A DNA stretch of 64,000 bases from Chromohalobacter canadensis (GCF_029544075.1 NZ_JAJQJH010000001.1:496001-560000), one strand, 5' to 3'. Numbered from the stretch's first letter, positions 1 through 11,041 are shown. Notes: generated from the letters alone by a model not told the origin. A program made the numbers and translations.

Positions 1-575
1 GGCAGCACATCTTTCCCTTGATTCTGGGCGTCTGCGCGGCCCTGTGGCTGCCCAGCCTGTTGCCAGCGCCCACCGAGGCCAGCCAGTGGGTATTGTTGGT
101 AGGGGGAGCCATCGCCATCAGTGCGATGCTCCTGCCGGGCGTCTCGGGGAGCTTCCTGCTACTGGTGATGGGGCTTTACGGGACGGTCATGGAGGGCATC
201 AAGAGTGCCGATCTGGCCTTGATCGCGACCTTCGGCATGGGCTGTGTCATTGGTTTGATGGTGTTTTCGCGGGTCCTGTCGTGGCTTTTTCATCACTACC
301 GACTGGGAACGCTCTTGACCCTGGTCGGTTTCATTCTTGGCTCGTTACCGCAACTCTGGCCATGGCGCGAAATGGTCAGCTATCGCCTGGCAAGTGGCGA
401 CCAGGTCGTGCCGCTCGACTATCGCTATCTCATGCCTTCGGACTACAGCGTGATCACCGGTGAGCCGGCTCAACTGCTGACGGCGGTTGCCTTGATGATC
501 GCTGGCCTGGTGCTGGTCATGGTCATCGGCGAACGCAGTCCTTCCCCGTTTAAAGAGGACCGAACCCATGTCTGA
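1..575 (+). CDS. DUF368 family membrane protein, 5' end outside window
   Basis: The C-terminal ~190 codons of a polytopic membrane protein. The frame is open from base 3, so the start lies upstream. The stretch GGAIAISAMLLPGVSGSFLL is the conserved DUF368 signature, followed by several hydrophobic segments and a short charged tail. Some DUF368 members (PopT) have been reported to recycle undecaprenyl phosphate across the inner membrane, a role that would fit the envelope genes that follow; that role is family knowledge, not visible here. The stop overlaps the nlpD start by 8 bp, so the two are probably co-transcribed and translationally coupled. Confidence 0.85.
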   Translation, partial: QHIFPLILGVCAALWLPSLLPAPTEASQWVLLVGGAIAISAMLLPGVSGSFLLLVMGLYGTVMEGIKSADLALIATFGMGCVIGLMVFSRVLSWLFHHYRLGTLLTLVGFILGSLPQLWPWREMVSYRLASGDQVVPLDYRYLMPSDYSVITGEPAQLLTAVALMIAGLVLVMVIGERSPSPFKEDRTHV

Positions 576-1674
576 CTCTCGTCGACTACTGCCTGCGCTG
601 GGAATCGTGGCGCTGGGACTGGCGGGATGCGTAAGCTCCAGTGGCGCACCCCAGGTGCAGGATCTCTCGGTCAGTCGTAACAGCGACCCGCCGAGTTCGT
701 ACACCGTCAAGTCGGGCGACACCTTGTATGGCATCGCCTGGCAGAACAACCTCGATTTTCGTGACTTGGCGCAACTCAATGATATTACACCGCCCTATCG
801 CCTCGATCCGGGACAAACGCTACGTCTGACCCCCAGTGGCGACGCCCAGGCGGCGTCAAGTCAAGCGTCCGACGAGCCAAGTGGCGCGGTCGCAACTCCG
901 CTCGGCGGTGGCGCCGATACGACCGGCGGCGCTCAGGACGATGACTGGCTGGCGCCAGCGGATGGCACGGCGTCGCAAGGTCGCGACATGGAGATCGCGT
1001 CTAACGGCGTGCAGGCCGCGGGCGCTGCTTCTAAAGCCAGCGAAAGCGGCGCGCCGGGGCCGGTCTACGACGCGGACGATGCAGCTGAGGAGTCCGCGCG
1101 CGATGACGGTGACGAGAGCGATGCCTCGGGAGCATCAGCCGCCGGCAATGAGCCGCAGGAGACGCAAGCCGATAGTACTAGCGTGGATGACCAGGCACCG
1201 GCCGACGAGCCGTCCGAGCCCACCAGCGAAGCCGGCACAAGCGTCGCCGGTGAAAGCGACACGACGACCAACCGCTCGCAACGCGAGTACCAGCCGGTTG
1301 AAAATGTGGCTTGGCAGTGGCCCACCGAGGGCAATGTCGTCAACGGTTTCGACGACAATTCCACCGTGACGGCTGGCATTGATATCGCTGGTGAAAAGGG
1401 GCAACCTGTCAAGGCAGCGGGTCCAGGCATCGTGGTGTATGCCGGCAGTGGCGTTCGTGGATACGGCAACCTCATCATTCTCAAGCATAACGACCATTTT
1501 CTGAGTGCTTACGCGCATAACGATACGCTGCGCGTGGAGGAAAACGATGTCGTCGAAGCAGGAGAAGTCATCGCCACCATGGGCGATACCGATGCCGATC
1601 GCGTCAAGTTGCATTTCGAGGTGCGCCAGGACGGCCAGCCTCAGGACCCAATGGAATACCTGCCGTCGCGTTGA
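568..1674 (+). CDS. nlpD: NlpD-like LysM/M23 lipoprotein, amidase activator
   Basis: 368 residues. The N-terminus is a lipoprotein signal with lipobox LAGC (Cys21). A LysM peptidoglycan-binding domain lies at about 45-88 (SYTVKSGDTLYGIAW). About 150 residues of acidic, Ser/Ala/Asp/Glu-rich low-complexity linker follow, then an M23 domain at about 250-365. The M23 zinc ligands are degenerate: TAGIDIAG stands where active enzymes have a histidine, as in E. coli NlpD. It is therefore expected to activate an AmiC-type amidase during cell separation rather than cut peptidoglycan itself. It sits directly upstream of rpoS, as in most gammaproteobacteria, and in E. coli the main rpoS promoter lies inside nlpD. 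The linker is longer and more acidic than in E. coli, plausibly a halophile trait. Confidence 0.93.
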   Translation: MSDSRRLLPALGIVALGLAGCVSSSGAPQVQDLSVSRNSDPPSSYTVKSGDTLYGIAWQNNLDFRDLAQLNDITPPYRLDPGQTLRLTPSGDAQAASSQASDEPSGAVATPLGGGADTTGGAQDDDWLAPADGTASQGRDMEIASNGVQAAGAASKASESGAPGPVYDADDAAEESARDDGDESDASGASAAGNEPQETQADSTSVDDQAPADEPSEPTSEAGTSVAGESDTTTNRSQREYQPVENVAWQWPTEGNVVNGFDDNSTVTAGIDIAGEKGQPVKAAGPGIVVYAGSGVRGYGNLIILKHNDHFLSAYAHNDTLRVEENDVVEAGEVIATMGDTDADRVKLHFEVRQDGQPQDPMEYLPSR

Positions 1675-1796
1675 GCACGGTAGGATTCAGACCCTGAACA
1701 TGCGCACAACAATAAACGGGTAGTCCGCCATGGCCGGTGGCTCGCACGCCCCGGCCGTGGTTATCAAATCGGCAGCAGTAAAATGGGGTATAGGAT

Positions 1797-2774
1797 ATGA
1801 GCATGCTGGAGCGGGATATTCAGGGTGTGGACCTCGACGACGTTGACAACGAAGTGGACGTCGATGCCGGAGAGGTCGCTAGCGACAAGGATGACGATGC
1901 GTTCGAGAAAGCGCTGAATCGTGACGAAAAAAGTTACCATCAAAGCCTCGACGCAACACAAATTTACCTCAATGAGATCGGCTTTTCGCCGCTTTTGACC
2001 CCCGAAGAAGAAGTGCACTACGGACGCCTGGCCCAAAAGGGCGATCCCGCTGGGCGTCAGCGCATGATCGAGTCCAATCTGCGGCTAGTGGTCAAGATTG
2101 CTAGGCGCTATCTCAACCGAGGTCTGTCACTGCTCGATCTTATCGAGGAAGGCAACCTGGGCTTGATTCGTGCCGTGGAAAAGTTCGATCCCGAACGGGG
2201 CTTTCGCTTCTCGACTTATGCAACTTGGTGGATTCGCCAGACCATTGAGCGGGCGCTGATGAATCAGACGCGCACGATTCGCCTGCCCATTCATGTAGTC
2301 AAGGAACTCAATATTTACCTGCGGGCCGCGCGTGAGCTGACACAGCGACTCGACCATGAAGCCACAGCCGAGGAAATCGCCGACTTCCTGGACAAGCCGG
2401 TCGGCACCGTCAAGAAGATGCTCGGGCTCAACGAGCGCGTGTCGTCGGTCGATTATCCGATGGGCGGCGAGAGCGATAAGCCTTTGATCGACACGCTCGC
2501 GGATGAAAACGAAGCCGGTCCCGAGTCGTTACTGGTCGGCAACGATGTCAAGCAGCACGTCGACGACTGGCTGGCGGAATTGACCGACAAACAAATGGAA
2601 GTTGTCGTGCGTCGTTTTGGTTTGCGGGGGCATGAAGCCGCGACCCTCGAGGATGTCGGTGCGGAAATCGGTCTGACGCGTGAACGGGTGCGTCAAATCC
2701 AAGTCGAGGCGTTGAAAAAATTGCGCCGGGTACTGGAGAAGCAAGGATTGTCGCTGGACTCGATTTTCGAATGA
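1797..2774 (+). CDS. rpoS: RNA polymerase sigma factor RpoS
   Basis: 325 residues, the usual RpoS length. Region 1.2 ([17 protein letters not shown]), region 2 with the core-binding and -10 helices ([40 protein letters not shown]), region 3 and the region 4 helix-turn-helix ([20 protein letters not shown]) are all intact. It directs stationary-phase and general stress transcription. A strongly acidic N-terminus ([15 protein letters not shown]) precedes region 1.2. The ATG at 1797 is preceded by a weak AGGAT; a second ATG two codons later would give almost the same protein. A hairpin terminator follows. Confidence 0.97.
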   Translation: MSMLERDIQGVDLDDVDNEVDVDAGEVASDKDDDAFEKALNRDEKSYHQSLDATQIYLNEIGFSPLLTPEEEVHYGRLAQKGDPAGRQRMIESNLRLVVKIARRYLNRGLSLLDLIEEGNLGLIRAVEKFDPERGFRFSTYATWWIRQTIERALMNQTRTIRLPIHVVKELNIYLRAARELTQRLDHEATAEEIADFLDKPVGTVKKMLGLNERVSSVDYPMGGESDKPLIDTLADENEAGPESLLVGNDVKQHVDDWLAELTDKQMEVVVRRFGLRGHEAATLEDVGAEIGLTRERVRQIQVEALKKLRRVLEKQGLSLDSIFE

Positions 2775-2781
2775 CGCGCCA

Positions 2782-2811
2782 GGCATGACAGGCCGGATGG
2801 CTTGTCATGCC
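2782..2811 (+). terminator. rpoS terminator hairpin
   Basis: GGCATGACA at 2782-2790 pairs perfectly with TGTCATGCC at 2803-2811, with a further GGC/GCC pairing inside the loop. It starts 7 bases after the rpoS stop. The downstream T tract is weak. Confidence 0.7.
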
Positions 2812-2851
2812 ACTGGTTTGTCACGGCAATGACGCGCTTTCCACGCTATCC

Positions 2852-2880
2852 TTGGTACTTGCTTATTTGCCTGATACATT
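2852..2880 (+). promoter_or_regulatory. Candidate sigma70-type promoter for the TolC gene
   Basis: TTGGTA (2852-2857) and TACATT (2875-2880) are separated by 17 bp in a locally AT-rich stretch between the rpoS terminator and the tolC start. Each box matches 4 of 6 consensus bases. This is a pattern match only. Confidence 0.4.
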
Positions 2881-3054
2881 GATTTGAGGCAATACATGCG
2901 GCATTGTATGTAACCCCGATGTCCCCTATTGGCGGTGACGCTGCCGGTCGTCGAGCCCGTATTCAGCCCGCCCCCGAGACAATCTGTGCAAAGCAAGTCA
3001 GTCAAAAGCACGTTCGCCAAAAGAACGTGCGCCAAAAGAAAGGAACCCAAGCCG

Positions 3055-4527
3055 ATGTCCTCTCGAGAGCCGTCATCGCCGAAATTTCGGCTGCGTTTAT
3101 TGCCGGTGTTAATCGCCGCCGCTGTTACCTCTCAGGCGCACGCCGCCGATTTGTGGACCATTACTCAGGACGCCCTGCAGAACAATTCCACTCTGAGTGC
3201 CTCGCGGTCGACCTTTCAGAGTGTTGAGGCCGGACGTGACGTGGCACGTGGCAGCTTGTTGCCGCAGATCGATGCGACCGCGCAGGTCGCGCACAGCAAT
3301 ACCCTGGAGAGCCAAAGTTCATCGGATGCTGCGGTAGGTGGCGGATCGGGAGGTACTGCGACGGGTTCCGAAAGTAGCTATAACTCTACCAGCGCCGGCC
3401 TCGAGTTGACCCAGGCGCTGTACGATGCCACGAGCTGGGCTGCGCTTGAAATCGCCAAGCGCGAAACCAGCCAGCAAGCGCTCTTGCTGCAGGCCGACCG
3501 CCAGCAGTTGCTCTATGATGTCGCCTCGGCGTATTTCGAGATCCTGCGTGCCCATGACGTGCTCGAGGCGAGTATTTCCCAGGAGAAAGCTATCAAGCGT
3601 CAACTCGACCAGGCGCAGGAGCAGTTCAATGTCGGGCTAGTGGCGATCACCGATGTCAACGAGGCGCAGGCATCTTATGATCTAGCCCGCTCCCAGCGTA
3701 TTTCCGCCGAAAACGATCTGCAGGTCAGTTTCGAGGCACTGGAACGCCTGACCGGCAAGCGTTACGACAGCATCGATGCCTTGTCGGACGATATTCCCAT
3801 CGAGTCCCCCGAGCCAACGGGGCGCGATAACTGGATTCAGATGGCGATCGCCAATAACCCTAACGTGCAGGCGGCGCAAGCTGCGGTGGATGTCTCCCAG
3901 GCGGAAGTCGAGCAGGCGGAAGCCGGCCATAAGCCGACGCTCTCGGCCTTCGCCAACTATAATTATTCGGATAGCGATCAAGATTACCTGGACGGGCACA
4001 ATGCTGACACGCAAGTCGGACTCCAGGCCTCGCTGCCTATCTATAGTGGCGGGACGACCAGTGCCCAGGTGCGTCAGCAGACCTACTCGCTAGAGGCGAC
4101 GCAGTACGATTACGAGGCCCAGCGTCGTGATACCACGCAGCAGGTACGCTCGCTGTTCACGCAGGTCATGAACGATGTCGAAAGCGTCGAAGCCCAGCGG
4201 CAGGCTATCGTTTCCAACCGTAGCGCGCTGGAAGCCACGCGTTCCGGCTACGAGGTAGGGACCCGCAATATCGTCGATGTGCTCGATGCCGAGCAGTCCT
4301 TGTATCAGGCGATTTCCGATTATGCCGATGCGCGTTACACCTACGTGACCGACATGGTGGAGTTGCGCCAACAGGCTGGGGTGCTCGATCAGGACGTGAT
4401 TCGCGATCTCAACCAGTGGCTTCGGGAGACCGAGACAGTGACGCTGCGTCTACCCGAGGAGGGCGGCATGAGCCAGATGGAAGATATCGGTGAGCGACCC
4501 ACGTTGGAGCAGTCGTCCGCGCCTTGA
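3055..4527 (+). CDS. tolC: TolC family outer membrane channel protein
   Basis: 490 residues from the ATG at 3055, which has AGGA 9 bases upstream and opens a clear signal peptide ending AHA-ADLW. An in-frame TTG at 2929 would add 42 non-signal residues and is unlikely. The protein has the duplicated TolC fold: two halves each beginning with a helix-rich repeat (WTITQDALQNNSTL; WIQMAIANNPNVQAAQAAVD), NVGLVAITDVNEAQASYDLA in the first half and EVGTRNIVDVLDAEQSLYQA in the second. It should form the trimeric outer-membrane exit duct for RND or ABC efflux and possibly for type I secretion, although the secretion operon at 19439-24124 has its own paralogue. A perfect terminator follows. Confidence 0.93.
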   Translation: MSSREPSSPKFRLRLLPVLIAAAVTSQAHAADLWTITQDALQNNSTLSASRSTFQSVEAGRDVARGSLLPQIDATAQVAHSNTLESQSSSDAAVGGGSGGTATGSESSYNSTSAGLELTQALYDATSWAALEIAKRETSQQALLLQADRQQLLYDVASAYFEILRAHDVLEASISQEKAIKRQLDQAQEQFNVGLVAITDVNEAQASYDLARSQRISAENDLQVSFEALERLTGKRYDSIDALSDDIPIESPEPTGRDNWIQMAIANNPNVQAAQAAVDVSQAEVEQAEAGHKPTLSAFANYNYSDSDQDYLDGHNADTQVGLQASLPIYSGGTTSAQVRQQTYSLEATQYDYEAQRRDTTQQVRSLFTQVMNDVESVEAQRQAIVSNRSALEATRSGYEVGTRNIVDVLDAEQSLYQAISDYADARYTYVTDMVELRQQAGVLDQDVIRDLNQWLRETETVTLRLPEEGGMSQMEDIGERPTLEQSSAP

Positions 4528-4554
4528 TACGAGTTCGACAAGCGCCATTCGTCA

Positions 4555-4580
4555 CGCCGCACCTTTGAGTGCGGCGTTTT
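4555..4580 (+). terminator. Rho-independent terminator after tolC
   Basis: CGCCGCAC (4555-4562) and GTGCGGCG (4569-4576) form a perfect 8-bp stem with a 6-base loop, followed by TTTT. Confidence 0.88.
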
Positions 4581-4659
4581 ACGTCGTGCCGCGTCCCACT
4601 CCCTGTGGGTGAGGTAGAATAGAGCGTCCGTTATTGCCTTGTTAGAAGGAACGTTTGCC

Positions 4660-5754
4660 ATGTCCCGGCCGCTGATCGCCGATATCGACCTGGGCGCTTT
4701 GCGCCACAATTACCGTCTTGCCTGCGATCAAGCGCCGCAAAGCCGTGCCATGGCAGTCCTCAAGGCGGGCGCCTACGGCCATGGCGCGGTAGAGTGCGCC
4801 AATGCCCTGGCCGATGTTGCCCCCGCGTTTGCTGTCGCGAGTCTCGAGGAAGCGGTTGCGCTGCGTGAAGCGGGTATCGCACAGCCAATCATGTTGCTGG
4901 AGGGATTCTTCGATGCCACAGAGTTGCCGCTCATCGACTCACATCGACTATGGGTTGCCGCGCACAGCGACTGGCAGATCGATGCCTTGCTGGCGTTTCG
5001 GCCTCGGGCGCCGATTCCGACCTGGCTAAAGCTGGACTCCGGCATGCATCGCCTGGGGTTCGCGCCGGAAGATTTCGTGGCGCGCTGGCAGCGTCTGAAG
5101 GCGGCACCGGCTCAGGTCGCCGACCTACACCTGATGACCCACTTCGCCACCGCCGATGCGCTCGATCCTGGTTATTTTCGTCGCCAATTGGCATGTGCCG
5201 AGGCGCTGCGTGAGCGACTCGCGGCACCGGTTTGCCTCGCCAATTCGCCGGCCACGCTGGCCTGGCCGCAGACGCACGGTGCATGGACTCGTCCTGGCGT
5301 CATGCTCTATGGCAGTGATCCGCTGGAAGGTGCCAACGATGCGAGTCGCGCTCTCAAGCCGGTGATGACGTTACGCTCTGAGATCATTGCGGTGCGTGAG
5401 CTGGCGACGGGGGAAGCAGTGGGTTATGGCGGGCGTTGGCGGGCCCCGCGCCCTTCGCGCATTGGCGTGGTCGCGTGTGGCTACGGCGATGGCTACGATC
5501 GCCATGCTCGAGATGGCACGCCAGTGCTCGTCGATGGCCGGCGCGTGCCATTGGCCGGCAAGGTGTCCATGGACATGCTGACGGTCGATCTCACTGACGT
5601 GCCTGAGGCAGCTATCGGCAGTCGGGTCGTGCTATGGGGCGAAGGGCTGTCCATCGACGAGGTGGCGCGTCATTGCGATACCATTAGCTATACGCTGATG
5701 ACCGGTGTCTTGCCCCGCGTGCCACGCCGTTATCGGGTGTCCGACACAGTGTAA
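4660..5754 (+). CDS. alr: Alanine racemase
   Basis: 364 residues from the ATG at 4660 (AGAAGGA 9 bases upstream); the in-frame TTG at 4639 lacks a ribosome site. The PLP-binding lysine lies in AVLKAGAYGHG (Lys35). The catalytic tyrosine region is GYGDGYDRHARDG, followed by KVSMDMLTVDLTD and the terminal PRVPRRY. It interconverts L- and D-alanine to supply D-Ala for peptidoglycan. It is a fold-type III TIM-barrel plus beta-domain enzyme of typical length. It stands alone between the tolC terminator and lpxL, 43 bp upstream of the latter. Confidence 0.95.
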   Translation: MSRPLIADIDLGALRHNYRLACDQAPQSRAMAVLKAGAYGHGAVECANALADVAPAFAVASLEEAVALREAGIAQPIMLLEGFFDATELPLIDSHRLWVAAHSDWQIDALLAFRPRAPIPTWLKLDSGMHRLGFAPEDFVARWQRLKAAPAQVADLHLMTHFATADALDPGYFRRQLACAEALRERLAAPVCLANSPATLAWPQTHGAWTRPGVMLYGSDPLEGANDASRALKPVMTLRSEIIAVRELATGEAVGYGGRWRAPRPSRIGVVACGYGDGYDRHARDGTPVLVDGRRVPLAGKVSMDMLTVDLTDVPEAAIGSRVVLWGEGLSIDEVARHCDTISYTLMTGVLPRVPRRYRVSDTV

Positions 5755-5797
5755 AAATCCGCTACAATGAGCGGCGTTTCGATGCCCCGAGAGAGAC

Positions 5798-6712
5798 ATG
5801 GCCAAGCACGTATTTCCTGACAGTTTCGCCCACCCCCGCTATTGGCCCACCTGGTTGGCCATCGGACTGATGCGTCTCGGTGCCTGGCTACCCTGGCGCC
5901 TCAAGATGGCGACAGGGCACCTCATTGGGCTGGGCGCCTGGCGTTTCGCACGGAGTCGCCGGCGCATTACCGAGACCAATTTGGCGCTGTGCTTTCCCGA
6001 GCTGAGCGAGCATGAACGTGCCCGCTTGGTGCGCGATACTTTCATAGCCAATGGCAAGGGCATTCTCGAGACTGCCACCGGTTGGTGCCGGGATCCGGAG
6101 CACTTGCGTCATCGCGTCATCTTCAAGGGCGAAGAGCATATGGCGCGGGCCTTGGCACAGGGGAAAGGTGCGTTGATCATCGGCGTTCATTTTTCGACGC
6201 TCGATCTCGGCGGCGCGTTGCATTCGCTGTTCTTTCCTGCGGACGTCGTCTATCGCGCGCACGATAACCCCCTGTTCGAGCGTTTCATGACACGCGCTCG
6301 GGGACGTATCTTCGGGCGCGCCATCGATCGCCACGATCTGCGGGATGTCGTGCGTCGCATCAAGGCGGGGCATGCCGTCTGGTACTCGCCGGACCAGGAT
6401 TTCGGGCGTGACGCCAGCGTGTTTGCACCGTTCTTCGGCGTGCAGGCGGCCACCCTCAAGTTGACCGCCAAGATTGCTCGCATGACCGGGGCCCCTGTCA
6501 TGCCGCTGATCTTTCATCGCAATCCCGATGACGAGACCTATACGATGGAATACCTGCCTGCGCTGGAAGGTTTTCCCACGGGGGACGATGTTGCCGACGC
6601 CACACGTATCAACGGCCTCATCGCAGATGCCATTCGCCGGCATCCCGAGCAGTATCTATGGCTGCACCGGCGCTTCAAGACGCGCCCGCGAGGCGAGCCG
6701 AAGCTCTACTGA
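5798..6712 (+). CDS. lpxL: Lipid A lauroyl (late) acyltransferase, LpxL type
   Basis: 304 residues. It carries the HX4D acyltransferase motif in GVHFSTLDL, and the stretches HPRYWPTWLAIGLMRLGAWL, NLALCFPELSE and WLHRRFKTRPRG, which closely follow E. coli LpxL. An N-terminal hydrophobic segment anchors it on the cytoplasmic face of the inner membrane, where it adds a secondary acyl chain to Kdo2-lipid IVA. LpxP or LpxM specificity cannot be excluded. A TACAAT box and a small CCGCT/AGCGG hairpin lie in the 43-bp gap after alr, so it may have its own promoter. It converges with ettA. Confidence 0.88.
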   Translation: MAKHVFPDSFAHPRYWPTWLAIGLMRLGAWLPWRLKMATGHLIGLGAWRFARSRRRITETNLALCFPELSEHERARLVRDTFIANGKGILETATGWCRDPEHLRHRVIFKGEEHMARALAQGKGALIIGVHFSTLDLGGALHSLFFPADVVYRAHDNPLFERFMTRARGRIFGRAIDRHDLRDVVRRIKAGHAVWYSPDQDFGRDASVFAPFFGVQAATLKLTAKIARMTGAPVMPLIFHRNPDDETYTMEYLPALEGFPTGDDVADATRINGLIADAIRRHPEQYLWLHRRFKTRPRGEPKLY

Positions 6713-6766
6713 AACGGCGCTTCAAGCTGGAAGAGCGGAGCTTCGCGTTTGGAAGAGGGACGTTAT

Positions 6767-6805
6767 AAGAATACCCCACGAACCTGGCGGTTGTGGGGTA
6801 TTCTT
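6767..6805. terminator. Bidirectional hairpin between lpxL and ettA
   Basis: Thirteen-base perfect arms (AAGAATACCCCAC at 6767-6779; its complement at 6793-6805) with a 13-base loop lie between the two convergent genes. Further small GC hairpins flank it (GCCCGCGAAGCGGGC near 6817 and CCGGCGAAGCCGG near 6841). The symmetry suggests termination from both sides. Confidence 0.75.
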
Positions 6806-6854
6806 CAAGCTTCAGCCCGCGAAGCGGGCGTTCTTACGTCTCCGGCGAAGCCGG

Positions 6855-8516
<1,662 letters not shown>

Positions 8517-8637
8517 GGAATTCCGGTTTGGTTGGGAAATGGATCACAAGTAACGATGATAGAGGGGGCGTGGCGTAAAGGCTAGCGTGATGAAAGCGCG
8601 TCTACTCGCCGCGCGCCCCATTGCTTGAAACTTCCTC

Positions 8638-9072
8638 TCAGGCCTGCCCGAGCTCGGCGCGCAGACGCTTGAGTTCCTGCATTGCTTCGACACGTTCGGT
8701 GATATTCTTCTGCACACCGACGAAGTAGGTTAGCTGGTCTTCATCGTCGTAGACAGGCGTGATCGAAAGTTCGTTCCAGAACATCGAGCCGTCCTTGCGA
8801 TAGTTGCGCAAGACCTCCTGGCAGGGTTGTCCTTCGCGAATCGCCTGACGAATGTTATCCAACTGAGGCTGGTCGCGGTCGTCGTTCTGAAGGAAACGGC
8901 AGTCGCGGTAGAGGATCTCGTCGGCACTGTAGCCGGTGAGCCGTTCGAAGCCTTGGTTGACATAGATCAGGATGGTTTCGTCGCCTTCCTGTTCGGCCAC
9001 CACGATGCCATCGTCTGACGCGTTGACAATACGCTCCAGTAGCGCCGGGCTGATCATGGGAGGTCGTTTCAT
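8638..9072 (-). CDS. Short LOV-domain (blue-light PAS) protein
   Basis: 144 residues from the ATG at 9072, which has AAGGA 11 bases upstream; in-frame starts at 9099 and 9198 lack good ribosome sites. Almost the entire protein is one LOV domain. DCRFLQNDDRDQ contains the flavin-adduct cysteine, followed by RNYRKDGSMFWNELSITPVY and YFVGVQKNITERV, then a short C-terminal helix (EAMQELKRLRAEL). Length and sequence resemble the short LOV proteins of Pseudomonas putida (PpSB1-LOV type), which form dimers through terminal helices and have no fused output domain. It lies 71 bp downstream of the MFS gene on the same strand and could be co-transcribed. Its partner is unknown. Confidence 0.9.
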   Translation of the reverse strand: MKRPPMISPALLERIVNASDDGIVVAEQEGDETILIYVNQGFERLTGYSADEILYRDCRFLQNDDRDQPQLDNIRQAIREGQPCQEVLRNYRKDGSMFWNELSITPVYDDEDQLTYFVGVQKNITERVEAMQELKRLRAELGQA

Positions 9073-9143
9073 CGTCTCTGCGTTCCTTGGGACTGTCATG
9101 CACTCATCATGGCCATGCCGGGGGTGGATTTCAACGCGACGTA

Positions 9144-10460
9144 TTACATCTCGACCTCCGGCAAGCGCTGGCTGGCAGCCGCCGCGCCTAGTGCGCATAT
9201 CGCCAGTACGAGCAACAACCCACCGCTACCGATGAAGTATGCGACAGCGCCCAGCAACCCGCCTACCAGTAACATGAGAATTCCGGTAAAGGTGTTAGAT
9301 AGCGCGACATACAAGGCACGCTTTTCACTACCTGCCATGTCGACCACATAGGTTTTGCGCCCCAACCGAACGCCGGCATGGGCGATGACGAGCAGCGCGT
9401 ATACTAGCGCGTACGGCCATACGCTGTCGGTCCACATGCCGGGGAGCCAGGCGATCAATGCCGCCGCCGTGCAGCACAATGTGGCAATCACGGCGCTGTC
9501 GCGCATCACCTTGCGACTGGAGCGGTCTGCAAGCTTGCCCCATATAGGGCTGGCCAACATGCCTGCCAAGCCCGATACCAGGATCATGATACCCAGGCCG
9601 CCGAGGTTGGCGCCGCTTTGTTGTTGTCCCAACAGGGCGATATAGGGCAGAGCCAGCGCGCTGGAAAGCAGCAGAGCCCGCGCCAGATTGAAGTGCAGGA
9701 AGTGTCGGTCGGTACGCAGTAGGCGCAGGCCTTCGCCGAGGCTGCTCCAGATATTCTTGCCGCCCTCGGTGGCGCCGGGCGCTTCCTTGATGCGTGATGC
9801 ACAGAGAGCATTCAGCGCCCAGCCGAGCGTGGCGGCGAGCAAGAGGATAGCTAGTGCGATCTGTCCCGGTCGATCTCCAAACAACATCAGCACCGCGCCC
9901 ACGGCCAGTGTGATTGCGCCCGCGGCGCTACCGCTCCATCCCATGAGCGTGCCGCGGCGTTGCTTGGAAATCGTCTTGCCCAGCACGTCCTTGGTGGCGA
10001 TCGACGAGAGCCCGCGGCCGAGCGACAGCACCACCAAGGCTGCGAGAATGATAGCCCCGCCCCAGGCGCCTCGGCCGAACAGCGCCATGATGGCCATGAT
10101 CAGCGCCGCGAACGCTTGCACGATACCGCCGGTGACCCATACGCCCTTGCGAATCGCTTTGAGGCGAATGTAGCCGGCGACGAACACTTGCGGCAGCAGG
10201 GCGCCGGCCTCGCGGATCGGGACCAGAAAGCCCACCATCCACACTGGCGCGCCAAGAGCGCCTAGCAGCCATGGCAATACCAGGCGGGCGCTGGAAAGCT
10301 CATCGGCGAGCTTGTTGCCCAGCGAGGCCAGTAAGTGGCGCAGGAAGTTGCCAGGCTGCTCTTGGCAGGCGGCGTCGGAAATGTCCTTGCATAGCCGGCT
10401 GTCTTCGTCGCCGGTCAAGCGCTCGTAGAGCCGCGTCAGGGAAGAGGCACGATCACTCAT
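9144..10460 (-). CDS. MFS transporter
   Basis: 438 residues with about twelve hydrophobic segments in two halves and a roughly 55-residue soluble N-terminus (MSDRASSLTRLYERLTGDED). The segment between the halves (ASRIKEAPGATEGGKNIWSS) is cytoplasmic and charged, as in MFS proteins. PIWGKLADRSSRKVMRDSAV resembles the second-half copy of the MFS loop 2-3 motif. Substrate cannot be predicted. It is divergent from the SelW-like gene (117 bp apart) and precedes the LOV gene. Confidence 0.85.
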   Translation of the reverse strand: MSDRASSLTRLYERLTGDEDSRLCKDISDAACQEQPGNFLRHLLASLGNKLADELSSARLVLPWLLGALGAPVWMVGFLVPIREAGALLPQVFVAGYIRLKAIRKGVWVTGGIVQAFAALIMAIMALFGRGAWGGAIILAALVVLSLGRGLSSIATKDVLGKTISKQRRGTLMGWSGSAAGAITLAVGAVLMLFGDRPGQIALAILLLAATLGWALNALCASRIKEAPGATEGGKNIWSSLGEGLRLLRTDRHFLHFNLARALLLSSALALPYIALLGQQQSGANLGGLGIMILVSGLAGMLASPIWGKLADRSSRKVMRDSAVIATLCCTAAALIAWLPGMWTDSVWPYALVYALLVIAHAGVRLGRKTYVVDMAGSEKRALYVALSNTFTGILMLLVGGLLGAVAYFIGSGGLLLVLAICALGAAAASQRLPEVEM

Positions 10461-10577
10461 GCGTTGTGTGTCCTTACGTTATGTCCTTGCTGACTGGTTG
10501 GCACGATTGTCTGACTTGTCCGAGGGGCACGGTCACCGCATCATGCCGTTTTATCCACCGTCGGAGGCGCGCTCGCC

Positions 10578-10850
10578 ATGTCCCGCATTCGCATCCATTA
10601 TTGCACGCAATGTCACTGGTTGTTACGGGCCGGATGGTATGCCCAGGAACTGCTACAGACCTTTGGTGAAGATCTCGATCAAGTTGCGCTGGCGCCAAGC
10701 CACGGCGGCCATTTCGAGATCGTCTACGATAACGACGACGTGATCTGGGAGCGCAAGCGCGACGGCGGCTTCCCCGATATCAAATGGCTCAAGCAGCAGG
10801 TGCGCGATAGGCTCGATCCCGAGCGAGATCTGGGGCACACCGACCGATAA
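10578..10850 (+). CDS. SelT/SelW/SelH family (Rdx) protein
   Basis: 90 residues. IHYCTQCHWLLRAGWYAQEL carries the CxxC redox motif at the start of a thioredoxin-like fold. GGHFEIVYDNDDVIWERKRDGGFPDIKWLKQQVRD is the conserved Rdx C-terminal part, split here for description. Bacterial members use cysteine where eukaryotic SelW has selenocysteine. The cellular role is unknown, probably redox-linked. It is followed directly by a REP array. Confidence 0.88.
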   Translation: MSRIRIHYCTQCHWLLRAGWYAQELLQTFGEDLDQVALAPSHGGHFEIVYDNDDVIWERKRDGGFPDIKWLKQQVRDRLDPERDLGHTDR

Positions 10851-10870
10851 GCCTGGGTAATACTGGGGTT

Positions 10871-11041
10871 TATCGCGAATAAATTCGCTCCCACGAAAAC
10901 CAAGTTGGGTGGCGATGGCCTGATGTGGGAGGGAACTTGTTCCCGATAGCTTTAGCCGCTCTCGATCGCGAATAAATTCGCTCCCACGAAAACAAGCTCG
11001 GGTGGCAATGGTCCGATGTGGGAGGGAACTTGTTCCCGATG
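10871..11041. repeat. REP array, class A, two inverted pairs
   Basis: Two tandem units of about 94 bp, each an inverted pair of REP hairpins. GCGAATAAATTCGC elements on the minus side start near 10871 and 10964. GGGAACTTGTTCCC elements on the plus side start near 10924 and 11017. Each is preceded by the REP head GTGGGAG. The array lies between the SelW-like gene and zntB. Confidence 0.92.

Noticed and set aside
2929-3054. Longer TolC start at a TTG
   Set aside because: It would hide the clear signal peptide that begins at 3055, and it lacks a ribosome site.
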